Source: Rhizobium sp. 2MFCol3.1 (GTDB taxonomy: Bacteria; Pseudomonadota; Alphaproteobacteria; Rhizobiales; Rhizobiaceae). From it: DNA of 64,000 nucleotides. Location: assembly GCF_000377565.1 (NCBI RefSeq), contig NZ_KB898376.1, positions 1 through 64,000 on the forward strand. The letters run 5' to 3'. Under the pieces are notes generated by a model, which worked only from the letters and a program-made list of their open reading frames with translations, was not told the DNA's origin and made no database searches. Each line of letters begins with the position of its first letter. Positions within the stretch are counted from its first letter, which is position 1. Shown piece after piece: positions 26,172 through 35,350 of this stretch. Position numbers and translations under genes: made by a program.

Positions 26172-27284
26172 TCACCTGACCGGTGAACCGAATAGGTCCC
26201 GATACTGCCTTGGTTGGCTCCTGAGATATTGATCGGGAGCTCGCACGGTCTCCCCGAAATGGGCCGCGGCATGCCAAGGCCATCGCGGATCATAAAGGAT
26301 TGCCCGGGCGATAGCGACGAGGTCAGCATCGCCGGTCGTCAGAACGCCTTCCGCTTGCTCGAACTCTGTGATCAAACCGACAGCAATGACCGGAATGTCG
26401 ACGGCCTGCTTAACGGCGCGAGCGAACGGCACCTGATAGTTGGGCCCGAGAGCAATCTGCTGATGTGATGCCAGCCCGCCTGTGGAAACGTGGACCGCCG
26501 AACAACCTCTCGACTCGAGCGCCTTTGCAAAGACAACTGTCTGATCGGTGTCCCAGCCACCTTCGGCCCAGTCGGTCGCCGACACTCGCATCGTCAAAGG
26601 CTTGCCGGATGGGAACGTCTCCCTGACCGCATCGAACACTTCGAGCGGGAACCGCATGCGATTTTCGAGAGAACCGCCATACTCGTCGGTGCGCCTGTTG
26701 GACAGAGGCGAAAGGAATTGATGAAGGAGGTAGCCATGTGCGCCGTGTAGCTGTACGGCGTCGATACCCAACTCAGAAGCCCTCCTCGTGGCGTCGACGA
26801 ACGCGTTTCTGACGCGCGCAAGTCCTTCTTTGTCGAGGCTTTCCGGGTGATCGTACTCGTCCTTGAACGGGATAGCGCTTGGCGCTACGGTCTTCCAGCC
26901 GTTATCGCTACCCGGACTGATCTGATGGCCTCCAAGCCACGGCTTTTCTGTCGAGGCCTTGCGCCCGGCATGACCAAGCTGGATGGCGATCGGGATGTCC
27001 GACCACCTGCGCACGCTAGTTAGCACGCGTGCCATCGCTGCCTGGCAACCGTCCGAATAGAGACCGACGTCGCCGTATGAGATTCTTCCCTCCGGCGAGA
27101 CCGCCGTTGCCTCGACAGTCAGAATGCCCGCCCCCGAGAGTGCAAGGTTGCCCAAATGGATTTGATGCCAGTCACTCATCTCGCCGTCAACTGCGGAGTA
27201 CTGGCACATCGGCGCTATCACGATGCGATTGCGAAGCTCAAGAGAACCGACACTGACGGGTGAAAATAGTCTGGTCTTGGACAT
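26172..27284 (-). CDS. NADH:flavin oxidoreductase (Old Yellow Enzyme, YqjM/NamA-like)
   Basis: A 370-residue TIM-barrel FMN enzyme. Visible motifs are RNRIVIAPMCQYSAVDGEMS (FMN binding with the Cys typical of the YqjM class), IQLGHAGRKAS, QLHGAHGYLLHQFLSPLSNR (substrate His pair) and DADLVAIARAILYDPRW (phosphate binding). It reduces activated C=C bonds with NAD(P)H. The frame is open upstream, but the ATG at 27284 has AAGGA and begins the conserved MSKTRLFSPV. It may share substrates with the curcumin-reductase-like enzyme 2 kb away. Confidence 0.9.
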   Translation of the reverse strand: MSKTRLFSPVSVGSLELRNRIVIAPMCQYSAVDGEMSDWHQIHLGNLALSGAGILTVEATAVSPEGRISYGDVGLYSDGCQAAMARVLTSVRRWSDIPIAIQLGHAGRKASTEKPWLGGHQISPGSDNGWKTVAPSAIPFKDEYDHPESLDKEGLARVRNAFVDATRRASELGIDAVQLHGAHGYLLHQFLSPLSNRRTDEYGGSLENRMRFPLEVFDAVRETFPSGKPLTMRVSATDWAEGGWDTDQTVVFAKALESRGCSAVHVSTGGLASHQQIALGPNYQVPFARAVKQAVDIPVIAVGLITEFEQAEGVLTTGDADLVAIARAILYDPRWPWHAAAHFGETVRAPDQYLRSQPRQYRDLFGSPVR

Positions 27285-27435
27285 TGTCTTTCCTTCAAGG
27301 TCGGTCCACCCATTGGTTAAGCTTCTCGACAATATAGCAACTTGGTTCTTCAGGGCATGGCACGGCAACGACGTTCTCCGCGGCAGGGGTATTCGCCCCC
27401 AGCAAACTTTACCCGCCGCAGTGGGGCGTTTTCAA

Positions 27436-27460
27436 GGAACCGTTACCTTGCATGTTTGTT
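27436..27460 (+). promoter_or_regulatory. Candidate EcfG promoter of SDR gene
   Basis: GGAAC at 27436-27440 and GTT at 27458-27460 with a 17-base spacer; 27 bases to the ATG. Matches the EcfG consensus. Confidence 0.65.
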
Positions 27461-27487
27461 AAGTCATGACCAATCCAGGAGGCTTCC

Positions 27488-28351
27488 ATGAGCGATGACA
27501 GATATCCAATCCCTCCCTACCCCGAGCAGCAGCAAGAGCCGCCCGGCTATACGGCACAAATGCAACCCACTCCCGATCACGGCGAGCAGTCCTACCGCGG
27601 CAACGGTAGGCTCGAGGGAAAAGTTGCTTTGGTGACAGGTGGCGACTCCGGGATCGGCAAAGCTGTAGCGATCGCCTTCGCGCGCGAGGGTGCTGATGTT
27701 GCGATTGCCTATCTTAACGAAGATGACGATGCCGAGGACACAGCAAAGTGGGTAGGAGAAGCCGGTCGTAAGGCCGTTCTTATCCCAGGAGACCTGACAA
27801 CGGAGACCCACTGCAACGAGGTGATCCAGCGGACGGTCCGAGAGCTCGGCCGCATCGATATCCTTGTTAACAATGCAGCGTTTCAGCGGACATATGCCGA
27901 CATCGGCGACATTTCTGTCGAAGAGTGGGATCGGACGTTCCGCACGAACATTTACGCGCCTTTCTTCCTCTCAAAAGCTGCCATTCCATACATGCGATCG
28001 GGCAGCGCGATCATCAACACGACCTCTATCCAGTCGCGCCAACCCTCGCCTCAATTGCTCGCCTATGCGTCGACAAAGGGCGCGATATCGAACTTCACCG
28101 CGGGGCTTGCGGAAATGGTGGCCGAAAGAGGAATTCGGGTAAACGCTGTCGCGCCCGGCCCGATCTGGACACCGTTGATACCATCGACAATGCCTTCGGA
28201 AAAAGCGGCAAAGTTTGGTCAAAACACGTTGATCGGACGCGCTGGGCAGCCGGCAGAGTTGGCAGGGGCTTACGTACTGCTTGCCTCCGACCTTGGCAGC
28301 TACATGACGGGTGCCGTCGTTCCCGTTACGGGCGGCGAAATCATGATTTAG
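27488..28351 (+). CDS. SDR family oxidoreductase, YhdF/YghA-like stress type
   Basis: 287 residues. A Pro/Gln-rich N-terminal extension (PIPPYPEQQQEPPGYTAQMQ) precedes the Rossmann domain with VTGGDSGIGKAVAIAFAREG and the catalytic YASTKGAISNF. This extended N-terminus marks the general-stress SDR group (Bacillus YhdF, E. coli YghA). NAD(P)H-linked aldehyde or sugar oxidation is likely; the substrate is unknown. The EcfG-type promoter fits a stress role. Confidence 0.9.
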   Translation: MSDDRYPIPPYPEQQQEPPGYTAQMQPTPDHGEQSYRGNGRLEGKVALVTGGDSGIGKAVAIAFAREGADVAIAYLNEDDDAEDTAKWVGEAGRKAVLIPGDLTTETHCNEVIQRTVRELGRIDILVNNAAFQRTYADIGDISVEEWDRTFRTNIYAPFFLSKAAIPYMRSGSAIINTTSIQSRQPSPQLLAYASTKGAISNFTAGLAEMVAERGIRVNAVAPGPIWTPLIPSTMPSEKAAKFGQNTLIGRAGQPAELAGAYVLLASDLGSYMTGAVVPVTGGEIMI

Positions 28352-29083
28352 CGGTCAGTTGACTGTCTTTTGCCGAAAATGCCGATCAATCGAAGTCTCG
28401 AACCGTGTTTCTAGACAGGCAATTTTTTTGGCGTCAGCAGTCGAGCACTGCAAGATTGTTCACTCAAGCAAGTTGTCGCGTAAACCAGATTGGCTTGAAG
28501 GAGGCAGTCTGACCGCTGCGGGCTGTGTCATGGAAGAAGACGCGCCCCATTTGACGACTATCGCGGGCCGCAGCAAGGGCAGCCCGCGATCGCCAACCCA
28601 GACGATATCACCGTCCCCATCAGAAAGCGCTACCGGCGCAACGCCAAAGTGAGCTCTGCTGGCGTGACGGGTTGGGTTCCCGCGGTAGCGCCGAAAGGCA
28701 TTCTCGACCGCCGGTTACGGCAATAATATCGCTGCGGAAATTCGGACCTCTTGCGCAAAGGCCGGCATCTGTGCAGAAGTCATCATGTTCGATGGTCTCT
28801 CGTCATAAGCGAAATGTTCACCCAGTAAATATGACTCGTTGCGCCGTTCTGGCTTGCTCGCAGACTTGCAAGTCGGTTGGAAGCAGCACGACACTTTTTT
28901 TCATTGGTCGACGGAGAGTTAGAAGGTGACGTCGAGACAAATTATTCCGTAAGCCGGACTGGACGCATATTCAACCCGCACCCGCGAGATGCCGATATAA
29001 GAAGGCGGTTGGTCCAGCTTAGAACCAGCAAACGCTTTCTTGCGCGGCATCTCTATCACTGGATGGATATCCGCGTCAGCGTC
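28352..29083. other. Intergenic, no gene supported
   Basis: Several short frames exist on both strands but none has a ribosome binding site and recognisable content. A plus-strand segment around 28545-28725 reads PQQGQPAIANPDDITVPIRK and onward without a start codon and may be a remnant. I cannot assign it. Confidence 0.3.
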
Positions 29084-29683
29084 TCAATGGCTTCGGAATT
29101 TCCTGACCCGGCTGTGGACGCCACAGCTCTCTTCTGAGCACCAAATCCGCCGCCCTCCCTTTGATCTATCGAGGAACAGCCAGCCGCAGTTATCACCCTT
29201 GCATTCCCTCACAGGTCGCCGCTCGGATCGTGTTGTCAAAAGCTCTGCGGCGGATGAGGCAAGAACGTGCACAAGGTCGCTAGGTGCTTCGATCCTATGC
29301 GCCCAAGTCCAGTCTCCGGAGCGGTTCACGAGCGCTTGGCGGCCGCGAGCTTCTGTTGCCACTGCGCCGATATAGGCGACGTCATGCATGTTTGGTTTCC
29401 CGACCATCTCCTCACGCAGAAAGACACGGTGGAGACATTCGCGCAGTTCTACCGCAGCTTCCAGAGCCTTCGTTGCCGCAGCAGGATTTTTTTTCGCCAT
29501 CTGCTTCAAACCAGCTGCTTGCACGTCCGAAACGAGATCGACCCTTCTACCGAAAGCGATCACGTCAATGTAATCGCCAAGGAAATCCGGACCCCATCGA
29601 TTTCGTCGGCTGTCGACGGTGTTCACAAAGTCGAGCGCGGGATGGCCGCCGCTCAGTCGCATATCTTCTACTGAATTTGCCAT
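29084..29683 (-). CDS. CGNR zinc-finger / ABATE domain regulator
   Basis: 199 residues beginning MANSVEDMRLSGGHPALDFV, the stress-induced ABATE domain start, with a C-terminal zinc finger ECKGDNCGWLFLDRSKGGRR then WCSEESCG. The four cysteines of the CGNR finger are kept, but the name-giving CGNR is CGVH here. Such proteins are predicted DNA-binding regulators. It is divergent from an EamA exporter with a palindrome in between, so it probably controls that gene and itself. Start chosen at 29683 where the family homology begins. Confidence 0.85.
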   Translation of the reverse strand: MANSVEDMRLSGGHPALDFVNTVDSRRNRWGPDFLGDYIDVIAFGRRVDLVSDVQAAGLKQMAKKNPAAATKALEAAVELRECLHRVFLREEMVGKPNMHDVAYIGAVATEARGRQALVNRSGDWTWAHRIEAPSDLVHVLASSAAELLTTRSERRPVRECKGDNCGWLFLDRSKGGRRIWCSEESCGVHSRVRKFRSH

Positions 29684-29710
29684 ATGGAACAGGATACAGT
29701 TGCGTGAGTT

Positions 29711-29740
29711 GTAACGGTATAAACGGATTATACTCGTTAC
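29711..29740. promoter_or_regulatory. Operator palindrome between CGNR and EamA genes
   Basis: A 30-bp dyad with arms GTAACGGTATAA and TTATACTCGTTAC around a short centre, lying in the 75-bp divergent promoter region. Likely target of the CGNR protein. Confidence 0.6.
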
Positions 29741-29758
29741 ACCGATCGGGTCCACACC

Positions 29759-30670
29759 ATGTCAGCTTCAAACTACGGGAAATTCGCGATACTTTGCGCC
29801 ATATGGGGTCTGACTTGGATCGCTGTCAAAATCGGCGTGACGACCTTGCCACCCATGTTATTTGCGGCCCTACGCTTTGTGACAGCAGGGGCTGTCTTTC
29901 TCACGATAGCGATCTGGCACCGTTCCTCGATGCGGGCACTGGCCGCGGACTGGCTGCCAATCTGTATCGCCAGCTTGCTGATGATCGCCCTGTGCTATGG
30001 GCCGCTGTTCTGGGGAATGACAAAGGTTCCGTCCGGCACCGCTGCCGTCTTGGAAATGTCTTTGACGCCCATCTGCTTGTTCGTGTTTGGGATCTTTATG
30101 CGGCAGGAAGCATGGAGTTGGCCAGCAGCCTTTGGCCTGGCCGTCGGTTCGATTGGGCTATATCTTCTATTCGTTGGAGGAAATCGCGTAAGCTACGACG
30201 AGGGAGCATGGATCGGCATCATTGCCGTATGCTGGGCTGCCGCATCATCAGCACTTGGCTCGGTATTGGCAAAGCCGATGATTGCGAAGCACGGTAGCAC
30301 CGCCGTCGCCGGTGCGACGACATTCTTGGGCGGATTGCTGCTCGCTGCTGCGGCCCCAATCTCCGGCGAAGACTTCACCGACTTGGCGGCTTCCAACTGG
30401 ACCATGAAGGCGTTCGGTGGCTGGTTGTTCCTAGTGATCTTCGGCTCTCTGATTGGCTACCGGCTTTACATCCAGCTCCTGAGGGATGCGGGGCCGACAC
30501 GCGCAGGCATGTTTGCCTTTGTATCACCAGCTATTGCGGTCGCAGTCGGGACAGTGTTGGCACAGGAGCCGTTGACCGCTACCAACCTCGTCGGCATGGG
30601 CTTCATGCTCTTGTCTGCGGCGGTATGCCTCTACGGCGCAAAAGTGGCGCCTAGCAAGATGTCCAGGTAA
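29759..30670 (+). CDS. EamA/DMT family transporter
   Basis: 303 residues with ten hydrophobic segments forming two EamA repeats; ILCAIWGLTWIAVKIGVTTL at the N-terminus and TRAGMFAFVSPAIAVAVGTV in the second repeat are typical. It is an inner-membrane exporter of metabolites or drugs of the RhaT/YdcZ-like superfamily; substrate unknown. Divergent from the CGNR regulator, with an operator-like palindrome between. Confidence 0.9.
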   Translation: MSASNYGKFAILCAIWGLTWIAVKIGVTTLPPMLFAALRFVTAGAVFLTIAIWHRSSMRALAADWLPICIASLLMIALCYGPLFWGMTKVPSGTAAVLEMSLTPICLFVFGIFMRQEAWSWPAAFGLAVGSIGLYLLFVGGNRVSYDEGAWIGIIAVCWAAASSALGSVLAKPMIAKHGSTAVAGATTFLGGLLLAAAAPISGEDFTDLAASNWTMKAFGGWLFLVIFGSLIGYRLYIQLLRDAGPTRAGMFAFVSPAIAVAVGTVLAQEPLTATNLVGMGFMLLSAAVCLYGAKVAPSKMSR

Positions 30671-30851
30671 TGTCGCCTTGCTCCGCCTCGTGCTGCCTTA
30701 GGGCATCGGAACTACGCAAAAGGCAATGCAGGGGCGCTAACAACAAGACATCCGCTATGTGTCATACTGCACCAGCAGCGCGCTGGCTTGGTTGAAGGTT
30801 CTCATCAGGTGTGCGATCAAAGCGCCCATCCCATGGCACATCAGAAAAAAG

Positions 30852-31115
30852 GTGGCTCGTTTGGAAAAAGACCCCGAAATCATCTATTCGCCGTTGTGCA
30901 CAACGTACGAAAGGGACAATCGCACCGTTCAGGTGACCATTTTTCGCATGGAGTCTGAGACAACCTGGCATTTGGAAGTCGTCAACGAGATGAACACGTC
31001 GACCGTCTGGGAGGATCCGTTTGAATCGGATGCCGACGCTTTCGCCGAATTCATGGCGACCGTTGAGGAGGAGGGAATGGGCGCATTCGAAGATATTCCC
31101 AGAATCGTTCACTGA
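30852..31115 (+). CDS. Hypothetical protein, about 87 residues
   Basis: A small acidic protein with the core SPLCTTYERDNRTVQVTIFR and TTWHLEVVNEMNTSTVWEDP, FESDADAFAEFMATVEEEGM. It resembles small conserved rhizobial proteins of unknown function in layout. The frame extends up to 30759, but the GTG at 30852 starts near the point where sequence becomes protein-like; the start remains uncertain. Confidence 0.5.
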   Translation: MARLEKDPEIIYSPLCTTYERDNRTVQVTIFRMESETTWHLEVVNEMNTSTVWEDPFESDADAFAEFMATVEEEGMGAFEDIPRIVH

Positions 31116-31433
31116 ACCAGAATGCGGTCTGCGGTCAACTGGAGGGAGCGAAGCGCCATGGCGAAGAATGGGTTAGGCTCCGTTTTTGTCCGCCGTTGCA
31201 AGTGGACGATGCCGCCATCTTTTTTGCCCCAACGGAACCAAATGAAATTGCAACCGCGAACCCTAAATTTGCGGGCCAACCTGCGGTTTGCTTCATCCCC
31301 GCGTCACCTCGCCCATGGCACACGATCTGGCACACGCTTCCATTAGGGCCTATGAATCTTGGAATAAGAAGCGTTGCGGCCGCGGAAAAGGCGCCCAAAA
31401 GACAATCACGGGTACCCGACGCGATGGAAGACG

Positions 31434-32630
31434 TTAAGCAGGCTCTACCAAGGCATACCTGCGACAGTGCTCCAGATACGCTGCCTCATGGGTCGCGACT
31501 AAATCTACCACGCTTGCCCAAAGCCAGGACGGTGCGTCGATTTTCCGGATTGGGCCGCTTTTTAACTCGGCCAGCCAGGATTTCCTGTCGTTTGCATCCA
31601 TCTGCAGTGCGTGAGCCAGCCCAACGGTGTGCGCAAGATACTCTGCAACGGTCAGTGCTTCTTCCCTTGTTAGCTTGTCGATCTCGATTTTCAAATCTTG
31701 AGGCAACAGTTCGCGCACAAATATCGACTTCCCGAGAAGGTCTGTCGCCACCATCCGAGTGCCCAAGTATGGAGACAAGTTCCTCGCTCCTTCGACGACC
31801 CGCTCTGCGCTATCGACAGGCATCGCGACGTCAGTGGCCCGGGGGGCACTCGGCGCGACAGCCTCCTTGATATCCATGAGCCGGTACACTTCGTTCTTGC
31901 CTTCGCCGATGACCAGAAGTGCCGCCACCCTGAGCCTCCCGAGTGAACTGCACCCCTTCTTCCAGAAAGCAGCATCAACAACCCTTACTTTACCACTTGT
32001 CCGAATATCGGGCAGTGCGGAGACGAGGTCCTCCACGCGCTGTTCGGCGAACATCGCATCTACAGATTCACGTTCAAAACGGGTCAGCGGCCAGAACCTT
32101 GGACCAATGGGCAGTTGTCGAACCTCGCCTTCGATCCTCTCATCAGCGAGATGTTTCCACGATCGCTTTGCCGCGTGCCGCATCAGCGATTTCACCGTTT
32201 CTGGCATCACGCTGGAAGCATTATCGGCGTCGATGAGAAAGGCCTTCGTATAGCCGTCAATCATGCGCTCGAGCATCAGCGCCGTGGTCACCCCCGGCAG
32301 GTCTGATGAACGAGCCGCCATGGCAAGAGAAAGCGCCAGCCGGATCAAGTCGTGTGCCGGGTTTCCGATGACTGTCTGATCGAGGTCGCGAATTTGGATC
32401 GCAAGTGCCCCGTCCCCATTCGCTACAGGACCAAGGTTCCCAGAGTGGCAGTCCCCGCATATCCAGATCGCAGGCCCGATCGGAATTTCAGCGCGGTCAC
32501 TTTGTGAAAGCCACTCATAGAAACGCTTCGTGCTCCCGCGCACGTAGGCATGCGCCGATTCTGCCATCTTGCGATTGCGTTCAAGGATCAGTGCCCGGAC
32601 GCGATCTTCCGGCAATACAGTATGTCTCAT
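31434..32630 (-). CDS. DUF2252 family protein
   Basis: 398 residues with the DUF2252 landmarks ESAHAYVRGSTKRFYEWLSQ, IWICGDCHSGNLGPVANGDG, IQIRDLDQTVIGNPAHDLIR and VYRLMDIKEAVAPSAP. The family has a kinase-like (aminoglycoside-phosphotransferase-like) fold, in which GDCHSGN and DLDQT stand in for the catalytic and metal-binding loops; its substrate is unknown. A candidate EcfG promoter lies 46 bases upstream, with an 18-base spacer. Confidence 0.85.
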   Translation of the reverse strand: MRHTVLPEDRVRALILERNRKMAESAHAYVRGSTKRFYEWLSQSDRAEIPIGPAIWICGDCHSGNLGPVANGDGALAIQIRDLDQTVIGNPAHDLIRLALSLAMAARSSDLPGVTTALMLERMIDGYTKAFLIDADNASSVMPETVKSLMRHAAKRSWKHLADERIEGEVRQLPIGPRFWPLTRFERESVDAMFAEQRVEDLVSALPDIRTSGKVRVVDAAFWKKGCSSLGRLRVAALLVIGEGKNEVYRLMDIKEAVAPSAPRATDVAMPVDSAERVVEGARNLSPYLGTRMVATDLLGKSIFVRELLPQDLKIEIDKLTREEALTVAEYLAHTVGLAHALQMDANDRKSWLAELKSGPIRKIDAPSWLWASVVDLVATHEAAYLEHCRRYALVEPA

Positions 32631-32675
32631 GGGAATGTGCTTGACCTGCGAAGGGATTTATTGGCTGCTGTCTAT

Positions 32676-32701
32676 AACGCGGGGTGGTTCGCGACAGTTC
32701 C
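32676..32701 (-). promoter_or_regulatory. Candidate EcfG promoter of DUF2252 gene
   Basis: Minus strand GGAAC (32697-32701), 18-base spacer, GTT (32676-32678). One base longer spacer than the other sites, still within the known range. Confidence 0.5.
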
Positions 32702-33071
32702 GTGTAGTTGACACGGGGACACGCCGCAGCGTCAAGCGGAAAGCTGCAAGGCGGCTCCTCGGCAGCCCTCAATGGCGGGCGCGGCGCTCGCTGATGGCCA
32801 CCGCGAGCATCGAACTTGCGGCATCCGCATTGCAAGGCTTCACGACACCAGAATTTACCGAGCGTCATTAGGACATGCTCCCATTCTCGCACCCCACGTG
32901 AGCCAAGGCCGATGGAGCGGGAAAGCATCGAGGTCACGCATTACGTTGGCGTTGCATTTTAGCGGTTTGTTCACCACGACTGGACCGAACCGAACGAGCT
33001 GCGATGCATATTAAGTTTCCTGTCATGTGAAGCTGTTAAGCCCTTCCTCGAAGTCACAGCAGAGAGTTGAG
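32702..33071. other. Intergenic, no gene supported
   Basis: Short frames on both strands here are antisense-type translations without ribosome binding sites. Nothing else was seen. Confidence 0.35.
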
Positions 33072-33296
33072 ATGCCCCGTTACGAAGTCGAGATGTCGGA
33101 CGACCGATGGGTGGTCATCGATAAAAACACGGGGCTAGCGCTCCGGGGTGATTCAGGTGAGCGGGCCACTCGGTTGGAAGCTCAAGCTCTCGCTGATTTC
33201 CGCAATGGCATCGGGATCCCGACGCAGAAGCGTGTCCATACGCGCCTTCAAGCCATCCGACTTGCATGGAAAGCAATCTTAGGCGGCCGTCTATAG
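33072..33296 (+). CDS. Hypothetical protein, 74 residues
   Basis: Begins MPRYEVEMSDDRWVVIDKNT and continues with a helical basic C-terminus. The first half looks like a small beta domain. No family is recognised. The ATG at 33072 is preceded by a weak GAGAG. Confidence 0.45.
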   Translation: MPRYEVEMSDDRWVVIDKNTGLALRGDSGERATRLEAQALADFRNGIGIPTQKRVHTRLQAIRLAWKAILGGRL

Positions 33297-33315
33297 CTGC
33301 AAGAACCGCTTTTTG

Positions 33316-33585
33316 CTGGGTTGGGTCACGCTAGCTGTATCTCTTCGCCGCGCCATCGCGACAAGTGGTTTGCCGGAAGCCGACTATGGCGAGGCATGTC
33401 CAACGCGCGTTCCATTCCGAACGGGTCAACAGAGATATCTTCAATTTTTAGCGCCAAGCGTACTTCAAGCGTACTTCAAGCGTCGTTGCCATGGCCACGC
33501 AGTGCCGACCTACATTGGTTTCACCGAGGAAGTCCGCCCGAAATGATCGCGCTACCTAGTCTGCTGAAAACGCCCTTAGCCCCAT
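33316..33585 (+). pseudogene. DUF2156 (MprF C-terminal-like) gene remnant
   Basis: Pieces in three frames line up with the C-terminus of the intact DUF2156 gene at 37388-38428: VTLAVS and IATSG match VTLGLSPLAAISASG, SRLWRGM matches SRIWRGLF, YFKRRCHGHAVPTYI matches AFKRRFHGDEIPTYI, and IALPSLLKTPL matches IVALLRLLKTL. An 11-bp tandem duplication at 33458-33479 is one of the frameshifting lesions. About 85 residues of some 346 survive. Confidence 0.75.
33458..33479 (+). repeat. 11-bp tandem duplication (two copies)
   Basis: GCGTACTTCAA occurs twice in direct succession, inside the DUF2156 remnant. A single copy would restore the frame encoding AYFKRR. Confidence 0.85.
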
Positions 33586-33779
33586 TATAGATTCCTCGCC
33601 AAACGTCTCGGTTAATGCTTGAACGAGCAGCTGCTAAGCAACCAAGCGAACCATTAGCACCAAGCAACCTAAAGTATATTTACGTATACTGATATTAATA
33701 TTTTGATTAAATCTTTAAAGATTTCATGCTTACTTAATTATTATCCACCACATTCCCCTAAAATCATGGGGGTTCCTCA

Positions 33780-35132
33780 GTGTTGTGGAAAGACAAGTCA
33801 GGTAACTTTGGAGTAATGACGGCGCTGCTGGTCGTCCCGTTGTTCGCATGTGCTGGACTGGCTGTCGACTTTTCTAAAGCCATGGTGAGTAAAGCCGAGC
33901 TTCAAAGCGCCGCTGATTCCGCCGTTTTGTCCGCGGTATCGATGGCAAAGACGTCAAACGACACCATGAGAGCCGAGCTGACGAAGGTTTTCAAGGGTAA
34001 CCTTTCACCAGCCTTGGCCGGATCGGCGTCCGTTGAAGACATCAATATCTCCGCTGATAACTACATCACGATCAACGCGCAGAGCTCCATTCCATTGACG
34101 CTCGGGGCTTTCTTTTTTAAGGATTCCTGGCAGTTGAAGGTAGCCGCACAAGCGGTCCGGTCCGATTACCAGAAGGTCGAGGTCGCCATGGTGCTCGACA
34201 ACACGTACTCGATGACAGGGCAAAAGCTTGCAGACCTCAAGACCGCGGCCAACGCCCTTCTCGACGTATTCGAGAAGAGCAAGAACCCGAACGTCAGGTT
34301 CGCGCTTGTCCCGTTCTCCCGCTATGTGAATGTCGGCACCGCGAACCGCAATCAGCTTTGGCTCACGGTTCCGGACGATTATTCCACGACAAAAAATTCC
34401 TGCACCACCTCGAAGCCGGTGGTTTCAAAGTCCGGCTGCAAGACTATCACGACGACCGGCACCAACGATGGCGTGAAGACGACGTCTACCAAAGAGCAAT
34501 GCGATAGTTACACCTACGGCGAACCAGTGACGTCGTGCAGTGACAAGACCAGCACCTACACGTGGACTGGATGCGTGGGGTCACGAAACAGCCCGCTTGA
34601 CGTCAGCGATACGGAGCCAACAATTCGCTACACAGGACTACTCAATACAAGCTGTGGGTCAGCGGTGGTTCCACTGACGACGAACTATTCAACCCTACGG
34701 ACCGCCATTTCGAAGATGGTCGCGAACAATGAAACCTACATTCCCGCCGGCGTCTTGTGGGGCTGGAACATGCTGTCGCCGACGCAACCCTTCACAGAGG
34801 GAGAGCCGAAGGCAACTGGCATCAGCAAGTTCTTGATCATCATGACAGATGGCACCAATACTCTGTCGCCGAATAAATCGAACTACATGCTTCACACAGG
34901 GACCGACACAGCCAAGGCCGACAGCCTCATGACGACTGTATGTAGCAATGCGAAAAACGCAGGCCTGACAATCTACACCGTTGCTGTCGGTGTCAGCGGA
35001 TCGACTGCGGAAGGGCTTGCCACATGTGCGAACGACAATGGCAAGGCTTTCAACATTGAAGACTCGGCCAAGCTGGTGGAGGTCTTCAAAAAGATAGCCG
35101 GACAGATTTTGACGCCTAGGCTTACTATGTGA
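33780..35132 (+). CDS. TadG/TadE-like pilus-assembly-type protein with vWA domain
   Basis: 450 residues. The N-terminus (SGNFGVMTALLVVPLFACAG) is the membrane anchor of TadE/TadG-like proteins, followed by the conserved AVDFSKAMVSKAELQSAADS. A vWA domain follows: AMVLDNTYSMTG holds a MIDAS-type loop and KFLIIMTDGTNT the third metal site. Between them is a Thr/Ser/Cys-rich insert with seven cysteines (about residues 208-272). Start is GTG at 33780, or TTG one codon later. No other tad or cpa genes are nearby, so it is an orphan; surface adhesion is the inferred role. Confidence 0.8.
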   Translation: MLWKDKSGNFGVMTALLVVPLFACAGLAVDFSKAMVSKAELQSAADSAVLSAVSMAKTSNDTMRAELTKVFKGNLSPALAGSASVEDINISADNYITINAQSSIPLTLGAFFFKDSWQLKVAAQAVRSDYQKVEVAMVLDNTYSMTGQKLADLKTAANALLDVFEKSKNPNVRFALVPFSRYVNVGTANRNQLWLTVPDDYSTTKNSCTTSKPVVSKSGCKTITTTGTNDGVKTTSTKEQCDSYTYGEPVTSCSDKTSTYTWTGCVGSRNSPLDVSDTEPTIRYTGLLNTSCGSAVVPLTTNYSTLRTAISKMVANNETYIPAGVLWGWNMLSPTQPFTEGEPKATGISKFLIIMTDGTNTLSPNKSNYMLHTGTDTAKADSLMTTVCSNAKNAGLTIYTVAVGVSGSTAEGLATCANDNGKAFNIEDSAKLVEVFKKIAGQILTPRLTM

Positions 35133-35350
35133 CTGCCGCATCGAGGCGAAAGTTGATCCAACTAAGGCGCAGCTTGGCCAGGGCCACGATATTCACGGAC
35201 GGTTTGACGTTCTGACAGGTGGTGGTCATGAGCGAAGACATCGGGCAGGCTCTAAGGCGGGCTGCCCTTGTGCTGTTGCCGAACTTAAAGCGACGTGCCT
35301 CAGCGTGCACGTTGATCCTTATTGATCTTGCACGGAAGGCAGCAAGCGAC

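Noticed and set aside
29284..30297. 337-codon plus-strand frame
   Set aside because: Overlaps the CGNR gene on the other strand and the EamA gene in another frame; both of those have clear family motifs.
31109..31300. Minus-strand frame ending NPFFAMALRSLQLTADRILVQ, opposite the end of the 87-residue hypothetical gene
   Set aside because: No start codon with a ribosome binding site, a stop shortly upstream, and overlap with the tail of a better-supported gene. Could be a gene tail, but the evidence is too thin.
31196..31870. 224-codon plus-strand frame
   Set aside because: Mostly antisense to the DUF2252 gene, with shadow-type composition.
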